Source: an uncultured Acidiferrobacteraceae bacterium
GTDB taxonomy: Bacteria; Pseudomonadota; Gammaproteobacteria; Acidiferrobacterales; SZUA-150
Direction: 5' to 3'
DNA length: 64,000 bases
Assembly (NCBI GenBank): GCA_913009895.1
Contig: CAJVXY010000003.1
Span: 1 to 64,000 of the forward strand
The notes under the pieces are model-generated. The model ran no database searches and was not told the origin of the DNA. It was given only the letters and a program-made list of their open reading frames with translations. A program made the translations under genes and the position numbers. Shown piece after piece: positions 1 to 8,289 of this stretch; position 1 is the first letter of the stretch, and the number at the start of each line of letters is the position of its first letter.

Positions 1-1
1 C

Positions 2-76
2 TCGGGGGAGTCGGCCTATGTCTCCACGGAGCAAGGGGAATGGGAAGTGCCCTGGATTGTGTTGCAGGACAAATAA
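2..76 (+). CDS. C-terminal end of an unidentified protein (partial)
   Basis: An open frame enters from the left edge and ends at a TAA, giving 24 residues that finish in WIVLQDK. The tail is acidic and aromatic, with no stop in the visible part, and looks like an ordinary protein end rather than random translation. The family cannot be recognised from so little sequence. No gene follows until the AbiE pair. Confidence 0.4.
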   Translation, partial: SGESAYVSTEQGEWEVPWIVLQDK

Positions 77-93
77 AAAGGGACGGACCAGGG

Positions 94-237
94 CCTGATA
101 TCAGGTTTAAACATGGTTTCCCGTAGGTTGGACTGAGGAACGAAGTCCAACGCAAGTGTTAAACAAAGCGCCGCTGTTGGACTTCGTTCCTCAGTCCAAC
201 CCACAAAAAAGACTTATTGGGCTTAAGTCAGTGCCAT
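94..237 (-). repeat. MITE-like palindromic element, copy A
   Basis: Two hairpin modules of the form GTTGGACT-gaggaacga-AGTCCAAC lie back to back around a ~25 bp spacer. The right end carries CTTAAGTCAGTGCCAT, which matches the terminal inverted repeats of copy B near 8.1 kb. Copy A is in the opposite orientation to copy B and its left terminal repeat is degraded. There is no coding capacity, so this looks like a non-autonomous element. The short ORF track entry at 16-204 is a by-product of the repeat. Confidence 0.75.
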
Positions 238-313
238 TAGGGCCAAATCTTGTATTGTATGAGTTCGACCATATTGATTATATGCAGTCAAAACAATAAG
301 TTATAAAATATTC

Positions 314-355
314 TTATCAATAAATTCTAGTAACTTGCATAATATGGAAGTTACT
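314..355 (+). promoter_or_regulatory. Promoter/operator of the AbiE-type pair
   Basis: A perfect 8-bp inverted repeat, AGTAACTT-N11-AAGTTACT (329-355), ends 13 bases before the antitoxin ATG. A plausible -10 (CATAAT, 338-343) lies inside it, and TTATCA (314-319) could serve as -35 with an 18-bp gap. AbiEi antitoxins of studied systems autorepress by binding inverted repeats at their own promoter, so this is the natural operator candidate. The binding itself is inference. Confidence 0.6.
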
Positions 356-368
356 GTAAATTATTGTT

Positions 369-1019
369 ATGACACCGTTAACTGAAAGCATTATTAGATC
401 TGACAATGCCAGCCGGGTTTGGTCTGCCCGGCAGCTTGAGCGCTTGTTGGGTGGCAGTGATGCCCGTCGATATGGGCAGGTAAATCGTGCCTTGAAGGCC
501 GGGGAGTTATTAAAAGTTCGCCGCGGATTATATGTTTTAGCGAAAGTTTTTCGAAAACAACCGCTCCATCCTTTTGTCCTGGCGCAGCAATTATCACCAG
601 GCAGTTATGTCTCTGTAGAAGCAGCGCTAGGTTTTCATGGGTGGATCCCGGAAGCAGTCCAGGCGGTGACAAGCATGACCCTTGGGGGTAAATCTGTGCA
701 GTTTTCTCATGAAATCTTCGGACGATTTGAGTTTCGTCGGATGACGGTCAAAACCGGTTATTTTCTGCAGGCAGTATCCAGGCATGAATTACAGCACCAG
801 GCCGCACTGATTGCCGAACCCATGCGCGCATTGATGGATCTGGTGTACTTGCGTAAACAGCCATGGCAGGGATTGGATTATTTGGTAGAAGGGCTGCGGA
901 TTGACGAGCAGGCGATCAAAGGCGTGTCTTCATTAAATATCTCAATGCTTTTGGATGTTTATAAAGGAAAGCGTGAACAGGTGTTTATTAAAGAACTATT
1001 GAGGTCATTAGGATTTTGA
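369..1019 (+). CDS. AbiEi-like antitoxin of a type IV toxin-antitoxin pair
   Basis: The 216-aa protein has an N-terminal winged-helix region (about residues 15-65, ending RRGLYVLAK) followed by the larger C-terminal domain typical of AbiEi antitoxins. In this family the protein represses its own promoter and counteracts the nucleotidyltransferase toxin encoded next to it. The stop codon overlaps the TTG start of the downstream toxin gene by four bases, which indicates translational coupling. An inverted repeat just upstream fits autoregulation. Family assignment is from sequence pattern; the specific partner relationship is inferred from the overlap. Confidence 0.8.
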   Translation: MTPLTESIIRSDNASRVWSARQLERLLGGSDARRYGQVNRALKAGELLKVRRGLYVLAKVFRKQPLHPFVLAQQLSPGSYVSVEAALGFHGWIPEAVQAVTSMTLGGKSVQFSHEIFGRFEFRRMTVKTGYFLQAVSRHELQHQAALIAEPMRALMDLVYLRKQPWQGLDYLVEGLRIDEQAIKGVSSLNISMLLDVYKGKREQVFIKELLRSLGF

Positions 1020-1873
1020 TTGATTTAATTCAAAAGCGACTGGTTGAATACAAAGTATCAACCCCTATTGAGGAGGAGAATGCCCTCAAGGAAATCGTAC
1101 AGGAGATTATGTTGTTTGCGTTATGGCGGGCAGAATTTTTTGAAGTGGCAGCATTTCAAGGCGGGGCCAGTTTAAGAATTTTGCACGGCATCAACCGTTT
1201 TTCTGAGGACATCGGTTTCATTTTGCGCAATCCAGATTCAAAATTTATCTGGCAACCTTATTTGGAAAAACTTGTTGAGACTTGCAGAGAATTTGGGATT
1301 GAGCCCGAAGCACTGGACAAGAAACATATGGATAAAAATGTGAGGACTGCGCTTATTAAAGATGATTCGATTGCGAATCAATTAAACTTAAGTTTTATGA
1401 ATAATCAAAAAGGTAAAAAATTAACAATTAAGCTGGAAATTGATTGTAATCCTCCGCCTGGATCTGATTTTGAGTATACCTATTTGGATTTTCCAGTTGA
1501 TTTTGAGGTTTGTCATCAGGATGTAAGTAGTAATTTTGCGTTAAAGACGCATGCTTTATTATGCCGACCTTATCTAAAGGGTCGTGACTGGTATGATTTT
1601 AATTGGTATATCGCGCAGGGCGTTACGCCAAACCTGGAATTATTACAGAATGCGCTCAATCAATTTGGCCCATGGGAGGGAAAAAAGGTAGAGATCAATC
1701 GTGAATGGCTAGTGGCAGCGCTTGGTGAGAAGATGTCTTCGATTAACTGGAAAGATGCGGGAGAAGACGTCGCGCGATTTTTAAAGCCAGTTGAGCAGAA
1801 AAGTTTAGAGCTTTGGAGTGAGAAGTTTTATATGGGTAAATTAAAGAAACTAGAAGAATTATTTAAAAAATAA
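1016..1873 (+). CDS. AbiEii/AbiGii-like nucleotidyltransferase toxin, altered active site
   Basis: This 285-aa protein carries the AbiEii pattern: GGASLR (residues 49-54) followed by RFSEDIGF, and later KTHALL...KGRDWYDF (about 177-195). AbiEii toxins are DNA-polymerase-beta-like nucleotidyltransferases. The usual second metal-binding aspartate of the SxDxD motif is a glycine here (D65-I-G67; codon GGT, one base from GAT). The third acidic segment, KLEID (E141/D143), is present. It starts at TTG inside the antitoxin stop. Either the toxin is inactivated or metal coordination differs. The call to the family is firm; activity is uncertain. Confidence 0.8.
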   Translation: MIDLIQKRLVEYKVSTPIEEENALKEIVQEIMLFALWRAEFFEVAAFQGGASLRILHGINRFSEDIGFILRNPDSKFIWQPYLEKLVETCREFGIEPEALDKKHMDKNVRTALIKDDSIANQLNLSFMNNQKGKKLTIKLEIDCNPPPGSDFEYTYLDFPVDFEVCHQDVSSNFALKTHALLCRPYLKGRDWYDFNWYIAQGVTPNLELLQNALNQFGPWEGKKVEINREWLVAALGEKMSSINWKDAGEDVARFLKPVEQKSLELWSEKFYMGKLKKLEELFKK

Positions 1874-1966
1874 TCGTTTTCTTTTGTACCAAGATACTAA
1901 TAAGATATGTAAATGGGAATAAATCTTTAAGTGCCTCAGAGATTTTCATTAAGCATTACTTGAATT

Positions 1967-2710
1967 ATGAAAATTCATATTTTAAATGACCTGCATATCG
2001 AATTTGGTGAATTTAAAATTCCTGAAACCGATGCGGATGTCATTGTCTTGGCGGGAGATATTGGTGTGGGAACACAAGGGCTTGCCTGGATCGAATCACA
2101 AAATTTGTGCAAGCCGGTAATTTATGTTCCTGGAAATCATGAATTTTATCATCACGATATAAGTATGATTGATGAGTTAAAGGCCAAGTCTCCAGAAAAT
2201 GTGCATGTATTAAATGATGATGCCGTTACTATAAGCGGCGTACGTTTTCTCGGCAGTATTTTGTGGACTGATTTTCTTTTGTTCGGTGAAGCGGATAAAT
2301 ATTTTTCAGTTCAATGCGCTCGCAAGGGCATGTCTGATTTCGAGATTATTAAAAATAATGGCAAGCGATTCACACCGGAAGATTCTATTGAATTGCATGA
2401 AAAAAGCCGTGGTTGGTTGAGCTGCATGTTATCAGAACCATTTGATGGCAAAACCGTTGTTGTGACTCACCATGCACCTTCATCGAAATCTGTTCCACCA
2501 CGTTTTGTAAAAGATTTATTAACGCCGGCATTTGCCAGTAACCTGGAAGGGTTAATGGATGGAAACAGGGCTGCTTTGTGGGTGCACGGCCACACCCACG
2601 ATGGTTTTGATTACGAGGTTTTCGGAACTCGTGTGATCTGTAATCCTCGCGGTTATGTAAGCTATGAAGAAAATTTAAAGTTTAATCCCGGGCTGGTAGT
2701 GGAAGTGTAA
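1967..2710 (+). CDS. Calcineurin-like metallophosphoesterase
   Basis: The 247-aa protein shows all five metal-site motifs of the metallophosphoesterase superfamily: NDLH (D8, H10), GDIG (D31), GNHEF (N57, H58), VTHHAPS (H168/H169) and HGHTH (H209, H211). It has no signal peptide and so should be cytoplasmic. The superfamily hydrolyses phosphomono- or diesters; the substrate cannot be told from sequence. It stands alone between the AbiE pair and a minus-strand rhomboid gene, in the accessory segment bounded by the inverted repeats. Confidence 0.85.
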   Translation: MKIHILNDLHIEFGEFKIPETDADVIVLAGDIGVGTQGLAWIESQNLCKPVIYVPGNHEFYHHDISMIDELKAKSPENVHVLNDDAVTISGVRFLGSILWTDFLLFGEADKYFSVQCARKGMSDFEIIKNNGKRFTPEDSIELHEKSRGWLSCMLSEPFDGKTVVVTHHAPSSKSVPPRFVKDLLTPAFASNLEGLMDGNRAALWVHGHTHDGFDYEVFGTRVICNPRGYVSYEENLKFNPGLVVEV

Positions 2711-2823
2711 ACATTCAAAAAACAAGAAAACCAACCATTTTGGCTTAAATATTATATATCCAGGTTCCATGCTGATGACGCCATGCTTGCCGAAATCGGT
2801 TTTTTAAGCCCTCCCTAAGGTTA

Positions 2824-4452
2824 TTAAGTCGGCTTATTTTTTCTTTCTCCAGCGCCAGGCGGTTGTTTAAAACACGCCTCACTACATTTTTCTGCCATCT
2901 CGGCATCTTCAGGCCTGTCATTCTCTTTGTAAATTTTAGCGGCCTCACTGTAGGCATGGGCCGCTTTTGTAAAATCCCTTTTTTCCTTATCGGGATGACT
3001 TTCATAATAATGACCGAGTCCCATGCCAGCATCGGCGATGCCATTAGTGAGTGCCGCCTGGTACCAGCGCATGGTTTCATTAATGCTTTTATTTACCCCA
3101 CGACCATCGGCATAACAGGCGCCGACTGCATACTGGGCCTGGGCATGCCCGCGTTTGGCCGCTTTCCTGAACCAATGGGCAACCAGTTCTTCGTCTTTGT
3201 AGGTGCCGTGACCATTGGCAAACATTCGGGCTAACTGGTATTGGGCGCGGGAGTAGCCTTTTTCGGCCAGGACCGACATTTTTTTGAACGCTTCTTGATA
3301 GTACATGCGATCAAAAAGAACCATCGCCTCCTGGTAACGATCCCAGTCAGGCCGTTCATTATGTTTACTTTGATGCAGCCAGATACCCACGGCCACAAAG
3401 GGCGTAGCGATCAGTAACTGGATGGCATAGGTTTTCAGAAACCAGGTAACCAGGGTAATAGCCAGTAATGTGTAGATCAACACAAAGTAAGTAACGACAG
3501 GGATACCAGCAATGGCATTAAGCGTGTGTAACCAGGGTTCATCTTCGGTTAAGGGCCGCTCTTCCGGTATAAGATTTTCTTTAACCCACTTGCGGCGATC
3601 TCGAAACAAGAGCAGTCCGACGGATAAACCAAATATGGCACCGGACAGGTGGGCGGTGTAATTGATATTGCTTGTATCGCGGAAAAAAATAAAATCAAGC
3701 AAATCCCAACCGACATTCCAGATGATCAGTGCCCACAAGGGATAGCTCAACACACCGACAAAAATAAAAAAGAAGTAAAAGTAATTGATCTTGACGCGGG
3801 GGGCGAGGTAGGCAGCCAGTACCATCATGGCAGTGACCACCCCGGATAACCCAAGTGTGGCGCCGGTGATTTCTCCAAATTGCAGCAAGCTGCCCAGGAA
3901 ACCAATAAACAGGGCCGAGCTAAGAATTAACAGGGTATAGATAATGCCGCCTACGATGGCCTCTACTACCAATCCAAAAGAAACAAAAAAGAATAAGTTG
4001 CCGATCGCATGGCCCCAGTCGGCGTGGGCAAACGATGAGCTCAACATTTTTAGTGGATTAAAATTGCCCTGCTCTTGCCAAAGGCGGCCCGTGAGATACC
4101 CGGGTGCCTGGGCCGCAAAGGAGCGGTAGTAGCGCAAAAATTCCTGGGCCGATTCTTCATCTCCCGCATTGCGAATGGTGTCGACATACCACTTCACGTG
4201 TTTTTCGGGAAGGGTCCACATATAGGTATGAGAAAGCACCTCCCAACAGGGCGTGTCTTCTTGCATATATTTTTTTTCGACAAATTCTACTGCCGTCTCA
4301 ATTTCCCCGGTGCAATAAGCGACTGCAGAATCGACAACCTCTTGTTCATTACTTTCCTGGGCTGCGTAAATAACGATAACGAATATAGACACAAAAACGG
4401 TTATCCAGGGGAAACGTGTGAGCTTGATGCGAGGGCGGTAGGGTATGAACAT
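2824..4452 (-). CDS. Rhomboid intramembrane serine protease fused to Sel1-like repeats (copy 1)
   Basis: The 542-aa protein begins with a transmembrane helix (about 14-31), then a ~100-residue extracytoplasmic segment with two cysteines (C47, C69). A rhomboid core follows: AHADWGHAIGN, the catalytic GLSG (S203) and the catalytic His in NYTAHLSG (H268). After further helices (about 310-360) the C-terminal third holds Sel1-type repeats (AQYQLARMFANGHGT and AQYAVGACYADGRGV). Rhomboids cleave membrane-embedded substrates; Sel1 repeats usually bind proteins. A close paralogue with the same architecture lies at 53283-54965. ORFs on the other strand here are shadows. Confidence 0.9.
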   Translation of the reverse strand: MFIPYRPRIKLTRFPWITVFVSIFVIVIYAAQESNEQEVVDSAVAYCTGEIETAVEFVEKKYMQEDTPCWEVLSHTYMWTLPEKHVKWYVDTIRNAGDEESAQEFLRYYRSFAAQAPGYLTGRLWQEQGNFNPLKMLSSSFAHADWGHAIGNLFFFVSFGLVVEAIVGGIIYTLLILSSALFIGFLGSLLQFGEITGATLGLSGVVTAMMVLAAYLAPRVKINYFYFFFIFVGVLSYPLWALIIWNVGWDLLDFIFFRDTSNINYTAHLSGAIFGLSVGLLLFRDRRKWVKENLIPEERPLTEDEPWLHTLNAIAGIPVVTYFVLIYTLLAITLVTWFLKTYAIQLLIATPFVAVGIWLHQSKHNERPDWDRYQEAMVLFDRMYYQEAFKKMSVLAEKGYSRAQYQLARMFANGHGTYKDEELVAHWFRKAAKRGHAQAQYAVGACYADGRGVNKSINETMRWYQAALTNGIADAGMGLGHYYESHPDKEKRDFTKAAHAYSEAAKIYKENDRPEDAEMAEKCSEACFKQPPGAGERKNKPT

Positions 4453-4573
4453 CTGTGGTCAAGTGTCCTGTACTGGATATGAATCTAGTATAGTATGTAG
4501 ATCTTATACAGGAGAGGTTAGTAATGTAATTTACTGAAATAATGGAATAAATAACAATAAGGAGAATAAGAAA

Positions 4574-6346
4574 ATGAAGCTAAAATTGTTGTTGGTATTG
4601 ATTGTTCTTTTCTTAAACACGGCCTGCGTTGATTTAGGTATTGTTGATTCTCAGGCAGACTGGCCCGCACGCCAGGTACGGTCAGATGTGAAAAATTATA
4701 GTGGAGAAAAATCTAAAGCAAGCACTGCAAAGATTAAAGTAAATCAGATTTCGTTATCTCAAAAAGTTGTAGATGAACGAACCTTTGCTATTCCGCCCCT
4801 GGACAAGAACCAACGACATCATATTGAAGCCGATTTTTCAGATATTTCAAATGCATCGAATAATAATTTACGTGATGTCTACCGGGTTGATACCAGGATT
4901 ACACGAGCTGACTGGAATATTCTAAATAACCAAAGCCTGAAACCTGTTTTTAATTCCAATTTACCAATAGTTATTGTTAATTCTCTCAATACGACCATTG
5001 TTGATGAGCCAGCAATCCCGGCAAAAATGGATATTATAAAGAATAAGCAAGTGTTTAAAGGTTCGATAAAAAAGGCCAAGGCAAAAGCCAATATAGTACA
5101 TCCACCATTTTGGCAACCTCGAAATTATGTCACTGACACGCCAAATGTATATTCGGGTAACATAGAAATAGAAATAAGGGGTAAAAGTTCACAGGGTTTT
5201 TGTAAAAAACAATACAAAATAGAAACCCAGTTTGGGGATGGCAGTAATAGAAACGTGCAGTTATTGGGGATGCCATCAGAAAATGACTGGATCCTGCACG
5301 CGCCTTATTCTGACAAGACACTCATCCGAAACAAGCTGGTATATACAATATGGGAACAAATGGGCTGGTATGCACCTCGAACCCGGTATGTAGAGTTATT
5401 GATCAGTAAAAATGGACTGGGTGAAGTGGCAGAGGATTGTCAGAATATTGCTAATTCATTCTGGCTGTACCTTCTAAATAAAAAAATGGCGGGGCTTTAT
5501 GAGTACAATGGCCTGTACTTGTTAGTAGAAAAAATAAAGCGAGATGCAAATAGAGTTAATATCACAAAGCTGAAATCCAGTGACAATACCGAGCCTGCCA
5601 TAAGTGGCGGGTACTTACTTAAAATAGACAAGAAGGACTCGGGTGATACAGAGGGCAACCAATATTTTAAAAGTGATCGAGACACAAGGATTTTTCATGT
5701 CGATCCCAAGCCTAGTAAAATTACATCAGTACAGAAAACCTGGATAAAAAACCATATAAATGAGTTTGAGGATGTTTTGACAGGGGTAAATTTCGCTGAT
5801 CCAGTAAATGGTTACAGGAAATATATTGATGTTGAATCATTTGTTGATTTCTTTTTACTCCAGGAGTATTTCAAAAATATTGATGGGTTTCGTATCAGTA
5901 CCTATTTTTATAAGGATAGAAATCAAAAAATAAAAATGGGCCCCGCATGGGACTTTAATCTTTCGTCAGGTAATGCATATTACTGTAATGGCGCAAGCAC
6001 CACAGGCTGGTACAAAGATACACAAGGCTGCGGAAGCGAGATTCCATTGTGGTGGGCACGCTTGCTTTCAGATCCCTGGTTTAAGGATCAGTTGGGAAAT
6101 CGGTGGACTTTATTGCGCAACACTACATTTTCTGAAGGGAATCTTAATGCGATAATTAATAATAATAAGAATTATATTAATGAAGCTGCGCGACGAAATT
6201 TTGCACGTTGGGATGTGCTGGGAAAATATCTATGGCCGAACCCCGTTTACCCGGCAACCTATGACGAAGAAATTACTAATTTAAAAAATTGGTTATCCGG
6301 GAGACTGGTTTGGATAGATAATAATTTACCTCTAATCAGTCCTTGA
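4574..6346 (+). CDS. CotH kinase-family lipoprotein
   Basis: The 590-aa product opens with a lipoprotein signal peptide and lipobox (LNTAC), so it should be anchored to a membrane on the periplasmic side. The rest matches the CotH family: EIEIRGKSSQGF, KTLIRNKLVYTIWEQMG, GLYLLVEKIKRDANRVNI, GGYLLKIDK and GPAWDFNLSSGN. CotH from Bacillus spores is a protein kinase with an unusual fold; exported CotH-like proteins in Gram-negatives are largely uncharacterised. Residues ~20-190 are a low-complexity linker with no recognised domain. A strong AAGGAG site precedes the ATG. It is transcribed divergently from the rhomboid gene. Confidence 0.85.
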   Translation: MKLKLLLVLIVLFLNTACVDLGIVDSQADWPARQVRSDVKNYSGEKSKASTAKIKVNQISLSQKVVDERTFAIPPLDKNQRHHIEADFSDISNASNNNLRDVYRVDTRITRADWNILNNQSLKPVFNSNLPIVIVNSLNTTIVDEPAIPAKMDIIKNKQVFKGSIKKAKAKANIVHPPFWQPRNYVTDTPNVYSGNIEIEIRGKSSQGFCKKQYKIETQFGDGSNRNVQLLGMPSENDWILHAPYSDKTLIRNKLVYTIWEQMGWYAPRTRYVELLISKNGLGEVAEDCQNIANSFWLYLLNKKMAGLYEYNGLYLLVEKIKRDANRVNITKLKSSDNTEPAISGGYLLKIDKKDSGDTEGNQYFKSDRDTRIFHVDPKPSKITSVQKTWIKNHINEFEDVLTGVNFADPVNGYRKYIDVESFVDFFLLQEYFKNIDGFRISTYFYKDRNQKIKMGPAWDFNLSSGNAYYCNGASTTGWYKDTQGCGSEIPLWWARLLSDPWFKDQLGNRWTLLRNTTFSEGNLNAIINNNKNYINEAARRNFARWDVLGKYLWPNPVYPATYDEEITNLKNWLSGRLVWIDNNLPLISP

Positions 6347-6428
6347 TAAGAGAAGAGGGAAGGGTGGTATTTCAGCCGGGTAGACCACCTTTAGATTTTT
6401 GAAGGATGCCTGGAGTCAGGGTTTCAAA

Positions 6429-6475
6429 ACCAGGGGCCGAACAAATTTGTTCAGAACCCCTGGTCTTGGTTCTTT
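6429..6475 (+). terminator. Hairpin with nested palindrome after the CotH gene
   Basis: ACCAGGGG pairs with CCCCTGGT (6429-6464), and between them lies the perfect 14-bp palindrome GAACAAATTTGTTC. A short T-rich run (TTGGTTCTTT) follows. It could terminate the CotH transcript or be a regulatory structure for the next gene. Confidence 0.45.
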
Positions 6476-6528
6476 AATGGGCATTCAAATACTGAGTAAT
6501 TAAACTATGAGTGGTCGAAGGACTGAAT

Positions 6529-7149
6529 ATGAATTTCTACAATCAATATAAAATTCCTTTACTGCTACTGGCGATTTACCTAATCGTTTTTACCCTCGCC
6601 GCCATAAATCCCTATGACCGTGCAGTCTGGTGGGCCGAGAATATTCCCTCGTTAATTGTGGTGGCTGCACTGGTATTACTGGCCCCCAGGTTCCGTTTCT
6701 CCGACACCAGTTATGCCCTGATGTCGGTATTTATTATCCTGCATACTATTGGCGGCCATTACACATTCGAGCGGGTGCCGTTTGACTGGGTGACCGAGCT
6801 ATTCGGATTTGAGCGTAACCACTTCGATCGCCTGGCGCATTTTTCCGTGGGTTTTTATGCTTATGCCATAGCCGAGCTGTTGATGACCAAACGCCTGGTC
6901 CGTAGTCGCTGGCTTATTGCCTTGTTCCCGGTATTTGCCATTGTCACGGTTGCCGGTGTTTATGAAATCTTCGAATGGCAATATGCCATTTCTGCAGATG
7001 CCGATGCAGGCCTCGCGGTGCTGGGTTCCCAGGGTGATACCTGGGATGCCCAGAAGGATATCCTGGCCGATACCCTGGGTGCGATCCTGGTCATGAGCCT
7101 GTTTTTTTATCAACATCGGCAAGAGCTAACCACTCTTGGCAAGCATTAG
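6529..7149 (+). CDS. DUF2238 (YjdF-like) inner-membrane protein
   Basis: A 206-aa multi-spanning membrane protein with the DUF2238 landmarks IGGHYTFERVP and RNHFDRLAHFSVGF, then EIFEWQ and a final hydrophobic helix. The ORF track starts at a GTG (6511), but an AAGGA site sits 6 bases before the ATG at 6529, which gives the better start. The molecular function of the family is unknown. The charged, histidine-rich motifs in membrane-adjacent positions suggest a conserved active or metal site, but that is inference. Confidence 0.8.
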   Translation: MNFYNQYKIPLLLLAIYLIVFTLAAINPYDRAVWWAENIPSLIVVAALVLLAPRFRFSDTSYALMSVFIILHTIGGHYTFERVPFDWVTELFGFERNHFDRLAHFSVGFYAYAIAELLMTKRLVRSRWLIALFPVFAIVTVAGVYEIFEWQYAISADADAGLAVLGSQGDTWDAQKDILADTLGAILVMSLFFYQHRQELTTLGKH

Positions 7150-7159
7150 TACAGGGCGG

Positions 7160-7410
7160 TTAGGGGCAGACAGAACGGGCCAGGTATTGAATTGGCACTT
7201 GTCGATGGCTCGAGCCGAGGAGTGGGGTAGCTTGCGCCGCGACCCAATATGACCGCGTGTCACGGCATTCAGTTGAGTTTTTCGCGATTTTTACCCATCT
7301 CGACGTGGTGAACTTGCCTTCAAAACCCTCCAGCAACCTGGTCAGTACTTTGATTTGTCCTTCATACAAGGGCGCTTTGGTGAAGTGTGGCCAGTGAGAA
7401 TTTTAAATTT
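7160..7410 (-). pseudogene. Relic of a Fic-family protein C-terminus
   Basis: Reading the minus strand gives HWPHFTKAPLYEGQIKVL followed by TRLLEGFEGKFTTSRW and VKIAKNS. This resembles the C-terminal winged-helix of Fic adenylyltransferase-type proteins (typically ...TPLNERQ..VLNRLL.GFEGKLTTSKWAK..KCS). After KNS the frame no longer matches, and pieces such as GRGASY appear in other frames. The catalytic Fic domain is absent, and the stretch carries no start or context for expression. The remaining bases between 7150 and 7511 show no other gene. Confidence 0.6.
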
Positions 7411-7511
7411 CATCGATAATAAACTCGGTTTTTTCCCGGTGTTCCTGTATAAAACACAGTTACCCCATTATACTTAAAGAGAAAAACGTCTTAGCAGAAA
7501 GACGGGGCAGC

Positions 7512-7958
7512 ATGGAAAATTACACCATACGAAAGAGAATCGGGTGGATGGATCCATTATTTAGTGACCTCATAAGCATGATGAGGAGCCGTTTTATTGT
7601 TTTGCTCCCTGTTGTTTTAATGCTTGTGTATGCCTCATGGGTTTACAGTAACCCGGCCTATGTGAATGCCACGGAATTAACGGGCCGGGTCGTGCGTACT
7701 GGAAGTGGTACCGGGATTGCCGATGCCACTGTCCACCTGCTCGGGCCTGACAATGTCGGTATGGATATTGCCTCGACCAACAAGGACGGGAGCTATACCA
7801 TCGATCTCGGTGTTCTGGAGGATAAGGAGCTGGCCAATTTGGGGGCTTTTTCCCTGGAGGCTATAGTGAACGGAAAATATAAAAAGCGAATCAGGTTGGG
7901 TAGGGGGCTCAAGCTGGATGGGACTGTTATCAGGTTCAGGGACATTAGGCTGCCCTGA
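7512..7958 (+). CDS. Exported/anchored protein with carboxypeptidase-regulatory-like domain
   Basis: This 148-aa protein has one hydrophobic segment (about residues 28-45, FIVLLPVVLMLVYASWVY). It is followed by a ~95-residue beta-sandwich pattern: LTGRVVR...GIADATVHLLG...ASTNKDGSYTIDLG, as in carboxypeptidase regulatory-like or CnaB-type domains. Such domains are structural or sugar-binding modules. Several in-frame ATGs exist near the start; the N-terminal ~22 residues before the helix are uncertain. It has no operon partner. Confidence 0.6.
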   Translation: MENYTIRKRIGWMDPLFSDLISMMRSRFIVLLPVVLMLVYASWVYSNPAYVNATELTGRVVRTGSGTGIADATVHLLGPDNVGMDIASTNKDGSYTIDLGVLEDKELANLGAFSLEAIVNGKYKKRIRLGRGLKLDGTVIRFRDIRLP

Positions 7959-8076
7959 AGTTTTTCACCCGTGTGGTTGTTGGAAGCCAGCGCTCAACAA
8001 GTTGCGCGGGGTCTGAGCACTGTGGAACCTCTTCGAGTTTCGTAACCCTTCGGGCCACTCCCCTGGTCTGACCCGA

Positions 8077-8236
8077 ATGGCGCTGACTTAAGCCCAATAA
8101 GTCTTTTGTGTAGGTTGGACTGAGGAACGAAGTCCAACAGCGGCGCTTTATTTAGTACTTGCGTTGGACTTCGTCCCTCAGTCCAACCTACGGAAAACTA
8201 TGTTTAAACCAGATATTAGACTTAAGTAAGTGTCAT
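8077..8236 (+). repeat. MITE-like palindromic element, copy B, with terminal inverted repeats
   Basis: The element is bounded by imperfect terminal inverted repeats ATGGCGCTGACTTAAG and CTTAAGTAAGTGTCAT (13 of 16 match after complementing). Inside are two GTTGGACT...AGTCCAAC hairpins on either side of a GC-rich spacer. It is the inverted counterpart of the copy at 94-237. The flanks GGTCTGACCC and GGTCTGATCCC are near-direct repeats that may be a target duplication. Apart from this element the gap 7959-8289 shows no gene. Confidence 0.75.
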
Positions 8237-8289
8237 TATGGTCTGATCCCGGTTAATACTTTTTTATTCAGTGCCTCATCGCCAATCAA

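Noticed and set aside
394-672. Minus-strand 92-aa ORF in the AbiEi-like gene
   Set aside because: It lies wholly inside a well-supported gene on the other strand, with no ribosome site or motif.
1967-2710. Third member of the AbiE system
   Set aside because: It is separated by about 90 bases with no overlap, and metallophosphoesterases are not part of known AbiE pairs; its motifs are ordinary.
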